A DNA stretch of 64,000 bases from Caldilineaceae bacterium (GTDB taxonomy: Bacteria; Chloroflexota; Anaerolineae; Caldilineales; Caldilineaceae). The DNA is taken from contig JAHBVH010000003.1 of NCBI GenBank assembly GCA_019637645.1, positions 62,001 to 126,000 on the forward strand, in the 5' to 3' direction. Made by a program: the position numbers and the translations under genes. Position 1 is the stretch's first letter, and each line of letters opens with the position of its first letter. Positions 1 to 9,000 of this stretch are shown piece by piece. The notes below the pieces were generated by a model. It saw only the letters and a program-made list of their open reading frames with translations. It made no database searches and was not told the DNA's origin.

Positions 1-1292
1 AGTGGTTGCGCGGTTGCTTTCCCCTTGAGTTTGACTTCGCCCAGCGGTTGCAGGCGAAATTCATCGCCAATGGCGTCGGCAATTATTTGGCTCACGACGA
101 TCTGGCCGGGCATGGCTTGTGTCATTAAGCGGGCGGCCACCACGGTTTCATCGCCTAAGACGCCATAGGTCTGGCGGCTTCTGCTGCCATAGGCCCCGAC
201 CCGCATGGCGCCTTGACTGACCCCAATTTGGATACTGGTAATAAAGGAGCAGTGGGGCGGTGGTGAGCGGAGTTCTAGCGCGACCGTGACGGCACGGCGA
301 ATATCGTCGTCGTGGGCAATGGGGGCGCCAAAGGCGGCGTAGAGATAGGTGCCCTTATCACCAGTGGTTAATTGAATGAGTGCCCCTTCGTAGTGATTGA
401 CAATGCCCTGGACCCACTGGATGTATTGGGCGAGTTTCGTGGCGGCTGCGCTGTCACCGTCATAGTCGAGGCCGGTAAATTTTAGGAAGAGCGCCGCGGC
501 TGGTCGTAGCTCGGCCAGAAAACGCTCTCCCTCATTTTGTAGGCGGGCATAGACCGGGGGTAAGACCCACGCCGTCGCCTCGGCTGGTGGTATCTCTGTG
601 CGCAAAGGGAGATCGACCGGAACGGCCAGCGGCTGGAGGGCGCTGACTACAGCAAAGCGCTCGGCTGTGATGGCGTGCATACGCCACTCGCTGATCGTCG
701 TACCCGGTTGGAGCAGGTGGGCAGTGGCTTCGTCCAACAGCAATTCCCCTTGTTGCGCCATCTGTTCCGTCGCGGCCATGCGATCCAGCGTGCTGCCAGC
801 TAGCACATCGATGAGTTGAATGGTTGGGTTGCCCACGGCAAAGCGTTTCGCTGGGCCCGCCGCGACCGCGGTTTTAATGGCTAGGGTAATGGTATCACCG
901 GTTGGCAAGTGGATCTGCTGGTATGTTTGCATCGCCGTTTGCATGGCAAGCGCGGCAGTCGTGGCTTGGCGCGTGGCTGCGACCAAAGCTTGATGGGATG
1001 CGGGGGCAGACGCGGCAAACCAACAGGTAATGGCATCGCCGCTAAAGCCGATCACACTGCCACCATAGCGTTCTACTTCGCTGATCAGGGCCGTGTAGAC
1101 CACATTGAGTTGGCGCGTTAATTCATCCGCGCCACGCCGTGGCCCATAGGTGCGGACGAGCGCAGTGGTGAGAGGCGTAAAGCCGGAAATATCCGCAAAG
1201 AGGGTCGCGCCATGGGTTGCTTCAGGCATCATATGCCCAGCCGCTAGAGCACGACGCCGGTCACTTGCTAGGTAGGCTGCTGCTGGTTGCAT
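1..1292 (-). CDS. Tandem class III adenylate/guanylate cyclase protein, N-terminal part (cut by window edge)
   Basis: The reverse strand is open from an ATG at 1292 to the window edge, giving about 430 residues of N-terminal sequence. Two class III cyclase-like domains are visible. The first (about residues 30-200) has FADISGFT and FSGDAITCWF, so both metal-binding aspartates are present. The second (about 260-430) starts FLKFTGLDYDGD, without the aspartate of the FxDI motif, but keeps TTGDKG and a GVLGDETVVAARLM segment typical of the family. This catalytic-plus-degenerate pairing resembles soluble adenylyl cyclases (ADCY10-like). In Chloroflexota such proteins usually continue into an AAA-type ATPase and TPR repeats, which would lie to the left of the window; that part is inference. 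The likely product is cAMP, made in the cytoplasm. An internal ATG-ATG pair near codon 21 is an alternative start. Confidence 0.85.
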   Translation of the reverse strand, partial: MQPAAAYLASDRRRALAAGHMMPEATHGATLFADISGFTPLTTALVRTYGPRRGADELTRQLNVVYTALISEVERYGGSVIGFSGDAITCWFAASAPASHQALVAATRQATTAALAMQTAMQTYQQIHLPTGDTITLAIKTAVAAGPAKRFAVGNPTIQLIDVLAGSTLDRMAATEQMAQQGELLLDEATAHLLQPGTTISEWRMHAITAERFAVVSALQPLAVPVDLPLRTEIPPAEATAWVLPPVYARLQNEGERFLAELRPAAALFLKFTGLDYDGDSAAATKLAQYIQWVQGIVNHYEGALIQLTTGDKGTYLYAAFGAPIAHDDDIRRAVTVALELRSPPPHCSFITSIQIGVSQGAMRVGAYGSRSRQTYGVLGDETVVAARLMTQAMPGQIVVSQIIADAIGDEFRLQPLGEVKLKGKATAQP

Positions 1293-1480
1293 CGCTCTAT
1301 TATACGTGGTGCGTTGTCAACTTTCAAATGCTTTCTTTTGAGAAATGCAGCTAGATGAACATTGTTTGGTGACTGTGCCAAAAAAAGCGCGCTATCGATC
1401 CATCCGATCGGTCGGTACTATCGAGCACTATTGTGCATTTTGTTGAACTGTTGTGGGAAAGAGCCGGGGATTTTATGCCT

Positions 1481-1549
1481 TTGACAGCTAAACTGTGCGC
1501 GTGATATAGTAGAAGTGCTTCTGAAACCGGTTTCGGAAACGCATCGTTT
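1481..1549 (+). promoter_or_regulatory. Promoter and LacI-type operators for the lacI-family gene
   Basis: A sigma70-like promoter is readable: TTGACA at 1481-1486, an 18-bp gap, and TATAGT at 1505-1510. Just downstream lies the perfect palindrome GAAACCGGTTTC at 1523-1534, a classic LacI/GalR-family operator with a central CG. A second inverted repeat, AAACG-cat-CGTTT, is at 1537-1549. Both sit between the expected transcription start and the ATG at 1597, so binding would block transcription of the regulator itself. No equally clear copy was found in front of the solute-binding protein gene at 2799. Confidence 0.75.
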
Positions 1550-1596
1550 GTCTATCACATTTGCTTGGTGAATGTGACCTGTCGGGAAGGTAGCGC

Positions 1597-2625
1597 ATGG
1601 CTCGGCCAACGATTGAAGATGTGGCGCGTGCAGCGCAAGTATCCAAGAGCACTGTTAGCCGCGTCCTCAATGATAGTTCCGAATATATGCGCGAAGCGAC
1701 GCGTACCCATGTCTTAACCGTGATTCGCGAATTGGGCTATCGGCCTAGCCGGGTGGCGCGTAGCCTGACTTTAAAGCGGACACAGACCATTGGCCTGCTC
1801 ATTTCGGATGTCAGCAACCCCTTTTATGCCGATGTCATTTTGGGGGTGGAAAGTGTGGCTTTAGCCCACGATTTTGACAGTTTTCTCTGTAACACCATGT
1901 ATGATCCCCACCGGGGTAGCCGCTTTGCCCGTTCGCTGGTGGATATGCAGGTGGATGGCGTTTTGGTCATGACCACCAGTTTGTCCGACGACTTTGCGAA
2001 TGAACTAGCGCGGCATCAGATCCCCTTGGTCACGTTGGATTGGGTGCCAGCCGTCGAAGGCAAAGTGAGCGTGGTAATTTCTGACTTTGAAACAGGAATT
2101 CAGGCGGCGGTGGCTCACTTGGTGGCGCTCGGTCATCAGCATTTTGCCCACATTGGTGGGCCGCCCCATATTCGCACATCACGGCGCAAGCGGGAGGCTT
2201 TTGTTCAGGCGCTCCAGGCGCATGGCTTTGATCCAGCCGCAGTTGTGGTGATTGATGGCAATATGAATTTTGATAGTGGCAAAGCCGCGTTACCACAGTT
2301 ATTACAGAGCCAACAACGGCCTATGGCTATTTTTGCTGCTGACGATCTGACCGCGATGGGGTTGATCGATGAGGCGCGCAAAGCCGGGTTACAGGTGCCA
2401 GGCGATCTTTCGGTGGTTGGCTTTGGCAATGTGCCGTTGGCTGCCCAAGTGAGCCCGTCGCTGACCACTATTGCGCTACCGCGCTATGAGATCGGCAGCC
2501 TGATGATGACAATATTGCTCGACTTCCTTCACTCTCCCCCGGTTGAACCTAGCTCACTTCCCCCTGTGCGGCGGGTTGGCACACAATTAGTTATCCGTGA
2601 ATCTACCGCGCCTGCTGCTGGGTAA
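1597..2625 (+). CDS. LacI/GalR-family transcriptional regulator
   Basis: A 342-residue protein of usual length for the family. Residues 1-55 form the LacI helix-turn-helix and hinge (TIEDVARAAQVSKSTVSRVLN-like, ending in the SRVAR hinge region); residues from about 60 form the periplasmic-binding-protein-like effector domain (TIGLLISDVSNPFYADV, later AIFAADDLTAMGL and VPGDLSVVGFGNVPLA). It probably binds a sugar or sugar derivative and controls the importer cluster that follows on the same strand. The start is supported by GGAAGG a few bases upstream. Autoregulation is likely from the operator palindromes in its leader. The effector cannot be named from sequence. Confidence 0.93.
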   Translation: MARPTIEDVARAAQVSKSTVSRVLNDSSEYMREATRTHVLTVIRELGYRPSRVARSLTLKRTQTIGLLISDVSNPFYADVILGVESVALAHDFDSFLCNTMYDPHRGSRFARSLVDMQVDGVLVMTTSLSDDFANELARHQIPLVTLDWVPAVEGKVSVVISDFETGIQAAVAHLVALGHQHFAHIGGPPHIRTSRRKREAFVQALQAHGFDPAAVVVIDGNMNFDSGKAALPQLLQSQQRPMAIFAADDLTAMGLIDEARKAGLQVPGDLSVVGFGNVPLAAQVSPSLTTIALPRYEIGSLMMTILLDFLHSPPVEPSSLPPVRRVGTQLVIRESTAPAAG

Positions 2626-2798
2626 CCCCGTAAAACGCGTCGGCATTCATAGCGCTTAGCCAGCGCAAGATGAGTTGCATAAGCTCCTGGCGGAAAGAAA
2701 TTCTGGCCTACAAATTGCTATAACGCACAACCAGTGATGCCCAAAAGGCAATCTGTTCTGATCCATGATACAAATTCATGCTTACAAGGAGAAGTGAT

Positions 2799-4196
2799 AT
2801 GCGTAACCAAGTGTCTCGTCGTGAATTTTTGCGGATGGCTGCTTTGGCTGGCGGCGCGGCGGCCTTAACGGCTTGTGTACCAGCGCAAACCCCAGCGACG
2901 ACCGGAGAAGGGGGTACCGCGCAAGCCGCCCCTGTGGAGCTGCAGTGGTGGTCCTTTCCGTTAGGGCTACCAGCGGATACCTACCCCCATGGCAAATGGG
3001 AACAAGAGATGGTCGATGCGTATCAAGCCGAAACCCCTGGCGTAACCATTGCATATCAAGCCATGGGCTGGGATTCACTCACAAAAATGGCAACGTCAAT
3101 TACCGCGGGCAATCCACCCAACTTGATCCTGCGCGGGGGGATTGACCAAATTCTTTATGCCGTTGAAGGTGACGTCGCGTTGGAAGTTGAATTGCCCGAA
3201 GAGTTCAAAGATGACCTCCCCGCGGGCTGGTATGAAGGGATGCTCTATCAGGGGAAGAACTACATGGTCCCCTTCTATACCTTGGCCTCGGGCATGGTGC
3301 TCAATGTCTCGCTGGCTGAGGAAGCCGGGGTGGCCGATCTGCTGCCCGCTGGCCCTGCCCGTACCTGGAATTTCGACCAATATCTAGAACTCATGAAAGC
3401 CTGTACCTTTACCCGCGACGATGGCAGTGAAGTCTGGGGCGCAGTTATTTCAACCCAACAGACCAATCCCTTCTTCTACTGGCCCGAGCAGGTGTTGAGC
3501 TGGAACTGGGGCACGGACACGGTGAAAAATGAGAGCGGGGTCTGGAGCAGCCTCCTGAGCGAAGAGAAGGGGCTGGCCTGGTTGCAATGGATGCAAGACC
3601 TCTATAGCGTGCATGGGGTGATCCCCAATCCTTCCGGCCTGAGCGCGACCCGCTGGGAATATTGGAACCAGAAGTCACTGTTAGGTGGGATCGGGGCCGA
3701 CTTGGGCTGGGCGCGCCGCCCCGGCATGACCGTTGACCCAGAAACCTTGGTGGTCAACGACAGCGAACATGGCTTTGACTGGATCTATGTCCAGCCGCCG
3801 ACGAATCCCGATGTCGATCGTCCTTCGGTCTGGGGTGGCCCGCTGTTGGATGTCAACACCATGCTCTTCAAGACAGCCGACGCCAACCAATCGCAGCCGA
3901 CCATTGATTTTGCCCTCTGGCTTTCCAATGCTGAGCACCAAAAGTGGCTCTCACAATATCTGCTGCCCGCGCGTATGTCCGCCTTAGAAGGGGTCGAGGA
4001 TCCCATGTTGGCCTGGCATCTGGAAAACTACATTCCCAATGGCCGCCAACGCATGGAAGCCAATGGGGGCCGTGCTCGCGAAGTCGTCGAGCAGCTAGAA
4101 CTTGTCCTCCAGAAACTCTATCTGCCCACCCCCCCCAGCGAAGCCGTGGCGGACTTCCAGCGCACGGTTGAGTCTTTGGAGTGGATGGGCGCATAG
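2799..4196 (+). CDS. ABC sugar transporter solute-binding lipoprotein
   Basis: A 465-residue extracytoplasmic binding protein of the family 1 type (MalE/UgpB-like). The N-terminus has a twin-arginine-like SRREFLRM motif, a hydrophobic stretch and a lipobox ending LTAC, followed by a Thr/Ala/Gly linker, so it is predicted to be exported and lipid-anchored. The body starts with LQWWSFP, usual for this family. The ATG at 2799 is preferred over one at 2778, because AAGGAG at 2786-2791 lies at the right distance. It is the first gene of the transporter operon, followed by two permeases. The substrate is unknown; the neighbouring enzymes suggest an unusual sugar or amino-sugar conjugate. Confidence 0.92.
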   Translation: MRNQVSRREFLRMAALAGGAAALTACVPAQTPATTGEGGTAQAAPVELQWWSFPLGLPADTYPHGKWEQEMVDAYQAETPGVTIAYQAMGWDSLTKMATSITAGNPPNLILRGGIDQILYAVEGDVALEVELPEEFKDDLPAGWYEGMLYQGKNYMVPFYTLASGMVLNVSLAEEAGVADLLPAGPARTWNFDQYLELMKACTFTRDDGSEVWGAVISTQQTNPFFYWPEQVLSWNWGTDTVKNESGVWSSLLSEEKGLAWLQWMQDLYSVHGVIPNPSGLSATRWEYWNQKSLLGGIGADLGWARRPGMTVDPETLVVNDSEHGFDWIYVQPPTNPDVDRPSVWGGPLLDVNTMLFKTADANQSQPTIDFALWLSNAEHQKWLSQYLLPARMSALEGVEDPMLAWHLENYIPNGRQRMEANGGRAREVVEQLELVLQKLYLPTPPSEAVADFQRTVESLEWMGA

Positions 4197-4238
4197 CAGG
4201 CAGAGGACAGAAGGTAGAGGACAGAAGAGCGGTAATCG

Positions 4239-4271
4239 AGACCTGTCAGGTTTTCAAAACCTGACAGGTCT
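4239..4271. repeat. 33-bp perfect palindromic repeat, copy 1 (AGACCTGTCAGG type)
   Basis: AGACCTGTCAGGTTTT, one C, then the exact reverse complement: 16-bp arms with a single central base. It is intercistronic, between the binding protein and the first permease. An identical copy is at 7503-7535, and degenerate relatives are at 5409-5436 and 22482-22561. A position inside an operon argues for a mobile or REP-like repeat, possibly acting as an mRNA-stabilising or attenuating hairpin, rather than a simple terminator. Confidence 0.9.
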
Positions 4272-4376
4272 AGCGTTGGCGGTTGTGGGGGCCACAGAGC
4301 CAACCCGACGATAAGGTCTATAGACAGGCACCGCGATGGCCTGTTTATTGAGTTTCATAAGAGACAGGTGTTTGAC

Positions 4377-5321
4377 ATGGATACCATCGATCAGGCGAAC
4401 AAGCCCGCGCGCTCCGTGGCTGCGACAGGCCACCGTGGAAAGTTGAAATATACGACGGTAGAGAAGCTCTGGGGCTTGTTATTGATTGCGCCCTTTATGA
4501 TCTTTTTTATCATTTTTGTGCTGGTTCCCTATGGGATGGTGATCTGGCTCAGTTTTGTGGATTGGCGGCCACGCGGCGTCACCGAATTTGTGGGGCTGCA
4601 AAACTATACTGCCGTGGTCAGTACGGACGTGGCGCGTAAGGCCTTGTTGAACTCTTTCTATTTTGCGGTGATGGTGGTGCCGCTTTCCACGGCGCTTTCG
4701 CTGCTGACGGCGGTCTTGATCGTCTCTTTGCGGAGCCGGGCGCTGCGCGGTTTCTTTCAGGCTACCTTCTATTTACCCGGTGTGATTTCCGGGCTCTCGG
4801 TGGCGATTATCTGGCGCTTTGTCTTTGATTATCATGTCGGGATTCTTAACTTCTTTGTGACCTCACTGGGCCTAGAGCCGGTTAACTGGCTCGGTAATAT
4901 CTATACGGCCTTGCCGTCACTGGCGGGCATGGCTGTTTTGGCGGGGAATGGGGTGGCCATTATTATCTTCTGCGCGGCGCTCTTGAGTGTTCCCACCGAT
5001 CTCTACCATGCCGCGGCTGTCGATGGCGCGAATTTTTGGCGGCAACAGTGGTCCATTACGTTGCCTCTCATCACGCCTGCCCTCCTATATGTAATTGTTG
5101 TCTCAACGTTGGGGGCTTTACAGGTCTTTGTCCCCGTCTTTGTCTTGACGCGTGGTGGCCCGGTCCATAGTACGATGACGGTAGGTTACTATATCTATAA
5201 CCAACTCATCTTCTATGCCGATGCTGGCACCGCGGCGGCAGCAGGGCTCTTGCTCTTGCTTGCCACTATCGGCTTGACGATCTTTCAATTCCGGCGCTTT
5301 TCCCAGGTCGTCGAGTTTTAG
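4377..5321 (+). CDS. ABC sugar transporter permease, MalF type
   Basis: A 314-residue inner-membrane permease with about six transmembrane segments after a charged N-terminus (first near residues 35-60, FMIFFIIFVLVPYGMVIWLSF). The conserved EAA-loop equivalent is AAAVDGANFWRQQWSITLPLITPAL, which contacts the ATPase. The ATG at 4377 is chosen because AGGTG lies just upstream; a GTG at 4368 is the alternative. It pairs with the MalG-type permease at 5495. No ATP-binding subunit is encoded nearby, so a shared MsmX/UgpC-like ATPase from elsewhere in the genome probably powers the system, as is common for this family. Confidence 0.92.
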   Translation: MDTIDQANKPARSVAATGHRGKLKYTTVEKLWGLLLIAPFMIFFIIFVLVPYGMVIWLSFVDWRPRGVTEFVGLQNYTAVVSTDVARKALLNSFYFAVMVVPLSTALSLLTAVLIVSLRSRALRGFFQATFYLPGVISGLSVAIIWRFVFDYHVGILNFFVTSLGLEPVNWLGNIYTALPSLAGMAVLAGNGVAIIIFCAALLSVPTDLYHAAAVDGANFWRQQWSITLPLITPALLYVIVVSTLGALQVFVPVFVLTRGGPVHSTMTVGYYIYNQLIFYADAGTAAAAGLLLLLATIGLTIFQFRRFSQVVEF

Positions 5322-5408
5322 CCATAGAAGTTGCACTAGTCTAAACTTGATATCGCATTCTCTATAACCAACGGCGCTGTGATACCCACAACCGCCAACG
5401 AAAGCTGC

Positions 5409-5436
5409 TGGCAGGGCTTCAAAACCTGATAGCTCT
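5409..5436. repeat. Degenerate copy of the AGACCTGTCAGG palindrome
   Basis: TTCAAAACCTGATAGCTCT at 5418-5436 matches the right half of the palindrome at 4239-4271 with two changes; the left half (GCAGGGC) is eroded. It lies between the two permease genes, so the same repeat family occupies successive gaps of this operon. Confidence 0.6.
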
Positions 5437-5494
5437 CCGTGCCGCCATTTAACGGCGTACTGCCTAGTCTGCACTACGCGCTGTAGGGGATTTT

Positions 5495-6418
5495 ATGGTA
5501 ACCGAAGCAAGCACCACCAAACCGATTAGAGGCGTTCGCACGACCCCGCTGCTGGCGAAGTTGCTCCCCGAAGGTAGCGCTAGCCTTTGGCGTTTACTCG
5601 CCTTGTTGCTGGTCATTGCGCTGGCGCTCCTTTCGCTATTTCCATTTTATTGGGCTGTCATCACCAGCTTGAAACCACCGCAAGATGTGGCGACGGTTCC
5701 CCCTTCCTTGACGCTAACCCAACCCTCGTTAGCGAACTATATCAATTTGATCCAAGGTACTGGAGTTGCCAATGCACCAGTCGTACGCTGGTTCTGGAAC
5801 AGTGTCCTCACGGGCCTGGCCTCGACGATTGGTGTCGTTCTGTTGGCCTCTTCGGCTGGCTACAGCTTTGCGCGCAAGCAATTTCCCTTTCGCGATCAGC
5901 TCTTCTGGTTGATCATCAGCACCATTTTGGTGCCTGGGTGGTCGACCATTATCGCCACCTATGTGCTGACCCTCAACTTGGGGCTGCACGACACCTACTG
6001 GGCCTTGATCTTGCCTGGGCTGGCTTCCCCCTTTGCCTTGTTTCTTTTTCGTCAATTTGCTGTGACCTTGCCCGAGGAACTTTTTCAAGCCGCCAAGATC
6101 GATGGCGCTAGTGAACTACAACTCTGGTGGCGCATCACCTTGCCTCTGTCGCGGCCCGTGCTGGCTACCTTGACGATCTTCACTTTCGTCGGCCATTGGA
6201 ATGACTTTCTCTGGCCGCTACTGGTGTTAAATAAACAAACCATCTATACGCTACCCGTGGGCGTTTCTATCATCATGTATCAAATTCAAGGGGCAGGGCC
6301 ATCCTATGGGATTGGCATGGCCGCTGCGATCTTGATGTCGATCCCGCCGATTCTGGCCTTCCTTGCCATGCAAAAACAGATGATCGAAGGCATTACCATT
6401 GGCTCAGTCAAAGGGTAA
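5495..6418 (+). CDS. ABC sugar transporter permease, MalG type
   Basis: A 307-residue inner-membrane permease. A short cytoplasmic N-terminus is followed by the first membrane helix (LLALLLVIALALLSLFPFYW) and the family's WAVITSLKPP segment. The EAA-loop region reads QAAKIDGASELQLWWRITLPLSRPVLAT. It forms the translocation pore with the MalF-type subunit upstream. The start has AGGGGATTTT ahead of it. Seen: membrane segments and family motifs. Inferred: the same unknown carbohydrate substrate as the binding protein at 2799. Confidence 0.93.
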   Translation: MVTEASTTKPIRGVRTTPLLAKLLPEGSASLWRLLALLLVIALALLSLFPFYWAVITSLKPPQDVATVPPSLTLTQPSLANYINLIQGTGVANAPVVRWFWNSVLTGLASTIGVVLLASSAGYSFARKQFPFRDQLFWLIISTILVPGWSTIIATYVLTLNLGLHDTYWALILPGLASPFALFLFRQFAVTLPEELFQAAKIDGASELQLWWRITLPLSRPVLATLTIFTFVGHWNDFLWPLLVLNKQTIYTLPVGVSIIMYQIQGAGPSYGIGMAAAILMSIPPILAFLAMQKQMIEGITIGSVKG

Positions 6419-6525
6419 GCAATACGGCCGCAGCTAGAAACCGCCGCCTGTTGGGTAAAGGCTTGTTTCATAAATTCCTGGAAGCAGAGAGACTGTTAGT
6501 CAAGAAAATTGATAGGGAGAATGTT

Positions 6526-7413
6526 ATGAACTACGCGCAGTTGTCGAAGCCAGAACTCGGCTATCGCTATGAGTTTGGCCTCCACGAAGTGGAAGCCGCC
6601 CAAAGCTGTGTGGAAGCGCACGGCTTTGCTGTGCTAAAGAGTGTGCTGCCCAATGATATGGTCGAGGAGCTTAAAGCTTCGATTTTGGCAGTGATCAATC
6701 TCGATGAACTAGGGCCGGGGCAAAGTCGCACCCATACCTCCTTTATTGAGCACTCTCCGGCCCTCTGGAAATTGATGGACTATGCCCCCTTTATGCAGGC
6801 CCAGCAGGTCTTCTGTCAGGCTAAGGAGCTTACCCTCAACCGGACCGCGGCCATTGTGCGCAAACCGGGTTCCAATGCCTTGGTTTGGCATTCCGATTGG
6901 CGCGGCTTTTCCAAGGATGCCCCCAAGGCCGCCAACGATGTTTTGAATCGCGGGCCGTGGCCCTCGGGCCTTTGGTTCTACCTCACCGGCTCCAACCCCG
7001 AACACGGCGGCTTGGCCGTTATCGAAGATTCCCATGTGCCCGACTGGCCCGGCCCCGAAGGCTTTGAATTGACCCCCGATCAATCGTCTTTCTACCCGAA
7101 AGGGAGTGAGCCCAAAGGCTATACGGGTTTTGAGATTCCGGGGCTGGTGCCGCTCTTTACCGAGCCGGGCGATGAGATTATCTTTGCGGCCCGCACCTAC
7201 CATGGTGCTTTTCCAAACCAGACCGACCGCGTGCGCCTCTCGTGTGGCATTGGCTTGCGTCCGCGTTCCATGCGGGTAGAAGCGCCTTGGCCATTGTCGC
7301 CCACCGCGCAAGCCTTCGTCGCGGCCCAGCCTGCCCACGTACAGCCGTTGGTCGCCGACTATGTCGGGATCGATCCCAGTTGGCGTGCCGCCGATGTAGC
7401 CGAGATGATGTAG
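6526..7413 (+). CDS. Phytanoyl-CoA dioxygenase (PhyH) family Fe(II)/2-oxoglutarate oxygenase
   Basis: A 295-residue PhyH-like protein. The iron-binding facial triad is readable: H122 and D124 in VWHSDW and H226 in TYHGAF. R237 fits the 2-oxoglutarate-binding arginine a short distance after the distal histidine. The family hydroxylates or oxidatively cleaves diverse small molecules, so the substrate is open. The ATG at 6526 has AGGGAGA at 6514-6520; an upstream in-frame start at 6451 adds an unlikely 25 residues. It sits in the importer operon, 107 bp after the second permease, so it probably acts on the imported compound. Confidence 0.85.
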   Translation: MNYAQLSKPELGYRYEFGLHEVEAAQSCVEAHGFAVLKSVLPNDMVEELKASILAVINLDELGPGQSRTHTSFIEHSPALWKLMDYAPFMQAQQVFCQAKELTLNRTAAIVRKPGSNALVWHSDWRGFSKDAPKAANDVLNRGPWPSGLWFYLTGSNPEHGGLAVIEDSHVPDWPGPEGFELTPDQSSFYPKGSEPKGYTGFEIPGLVPLFTEPGDEIIFAARTYHGAFPNQTDRVRLSCGIGLRPRSMRVEAPWPLSPTAQAFVAAQPAHVQPLVADYVGIDPSWRAADVAEMM

Positions 7414-7502
7414 CTGTGGAACGTGAGATCGGCGGCAGGATAGATAGTCATGCCGCATGGATGGCTTAACTTATTTTACCAGTTCAGGACTTACGCAGTT
7501 CC

Positions 7503-7535
7503 AGACCTGTCAGGTTTTCAAAACCTGACAGGTCT
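7503..7535. repeat. 33-bp perfect palindromic repeat, copy 2 (AGACCTGTCAGG type)
   Basis: Identical over all 33 bases to the copy at 4239-4271 (16-bp arms, central C). It lies between the PhyH gene and the ceramidase-like gene. Two identical copies 3.2 kb apart in one operon indicate recent spread or recombination between copies. Confidence 0.9.
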
Positions 7536-7600
7536 TGTTCGTCGTACGCATTGCTTGCGTAAGCCCTATCGTTGATGATCGGATCTTGAAGGAAAATTCT

Positions 7601-8896
7601 ATGGTGCAGGTTGGAACCGCTTGGGAAGAGATTACGCCGGATCGTCCCTTGCCTCTCTTAGGCCAGATGCATGTGCGTCTCGGCCAATCGACGCGCGACC
7701 CGTTGACGGCCAATGCGGTGCTCTTTGTTGATGATACCACGCGTGTAGCGGTCGTCTCGGTCGATGTCTGTGTGATCCCGGATGAATTAGCGCGGCGCAT
7801 TCAACAAGCTTGTGCCGTGGCGACAGGGCTCCCCGCCGAAGCTGTGATCGTCGCCGCCACGCATACGCATGTCGCGCCGTGTACGACAAACCAAATTGCT
7901 GGCGATGCCGATCCCGCGTTCCTGGAGCAGATGACCGCAGCCATTGCCCAGTGTGTGGCGCGCGCATTGGCCGATCTGGAGCCTTGCGATCTCTTTGCTG
8001 GCGTTGGTTATTTGGAACAGATGGGTTGGAATCGCCGTGGGATGCGTCGCGACGGAAGCTGTCACATGTATTGGGGCAGTTGGCAGCCCGATTATGTGGG
8101 GCTCGAAGGACCGCGTGATGGTCAGGTGGGGGTCATCTTTGCTCGCAAGCCTAACGGGCAAGTGAAAGTGGTGATTCCTTCTTTCTCGACCCACCCCAAC
8201 TGTGTGGAAAATGAAAGCTTCTACAGCGCCGATATTCCTGGCGAAGTGCGCCGCGTCTTGCGCGCCGCGTTAGGGCCAGCCGTGGGCGTGGTCTATTTGA
8301 CTGGTGCAGCCGCCAATACCGCGCCTTCGATCATGGAGCATAATCCCACCAACCACCAACCGTGGCGTGGGGAACAGGGGTTGGTGCGCTCAGGGCTCTA
8401 TCTAGGCGGAGAAATTCTCAAGGTCATTGCCGACCAAGTGACCCCGATGCCGACGCCGGTGTTGGGCCATGCCCAAGCCCATGTGTCCATTCCCATGCGC
8501 GAGTGGGACAGTTGGGCTGATCTGGCGGCCTTTAAGGGGGGCATGTTAGAATTTTTTGAACGAAGCCGCGCCGATTGGCCCCGCCTGCTGCAGGAGGAAA
8601 ACCCCGTCGCGACACGTCTGCATGTGCTCCGCCTGGGCGATGCGGCCCTCTGTTTTAATCCGGCGGAACTGTATGTCGAGTTTGGGCTGGCCCTGAAGGA
8701 ACGCTCACCCGCGTCCATTACGCTGATTGGTCAATTGGCCGATGGCTATATTGGCTATGTACCCACCCCAGAAGCGATCCGGCATGGGGGGTATAGTGCC
8801 ACCGCGGCCAGCCACACACGTTTGGTGCCGGAGGGGGGCTGGATCATGGTGGAAACTACGGAAAAATTATTGGCTCAACTCTTTGCCAAAGCATAG
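7601..8896 (+). CDS. Neutral/alkaline ceramidase-like hydrolase
   Basis: A 431-residue protein resembling the neutral/alkaline non-lysosomal ceramidase family (zinc amidohydrolase fold). The N-terminus VGTAWEEITPDRPLPLLGQ and the ATHTHVAP histidine motif are typical; later FSTHPNCVENE and YLTGAAANTAP match further active-site stretches. It has no signal peptide and is shorter than true secreted ceramidases (about 650 residues), so the real substrate is probably another amide or ester. ATG 7601 has GAAGGAAAA upstream. A distant paralogue is at 45931-47208, also beside carbohydrate genes. The operon context points to hydrolysis of an imported conjugate. Confidence 0.75.
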   Translation: MVQVGTAWEEITPDRPLPLLGQMHVRLGQSTRDPLTANAVLFVDDTTRVAVVSVDVCVIPDELARRIQQACAVATGLPAEAVIVAATHTHVAPCTTNQIAGDADPAFLEQMTAAIAQCVARALADLEPCDLFAGVGYLEQMGWNRRGMRRDGSCHMYWGSWQPDYVGLEGPRDGQVGVIFARKPNGQVKVVIPSFSTHPNCVENESFYSADIPGEVRRVLRAALGPAVGVVYLTGAAANTAPSIMEHNPTNHQPWRGEQGLVRSGLYLGGEILKVIADQVTPMPTPVLGHAQAHVSIPMREWDSWADLAAFKGGMLEFFERSRADWPRLLQEENPVATRLHVLRLGDAALCFNPAELYVEFGLALKERSPASITLIGQLADGYIGYVPTPEAIRHGGYSATAASHTRLVPEGGWIMVETTEKLLAQLFAKA

Positions 8897-9000
8897 GGCT
8901 GCCCACATTGACTTTTACCTAATCATGGATGGTATCACCAGTGTGCGGCCAGAGATTGATTGGGTAAGAAGTAAGCAGCCAAACTACTAGGAGTCATTTG

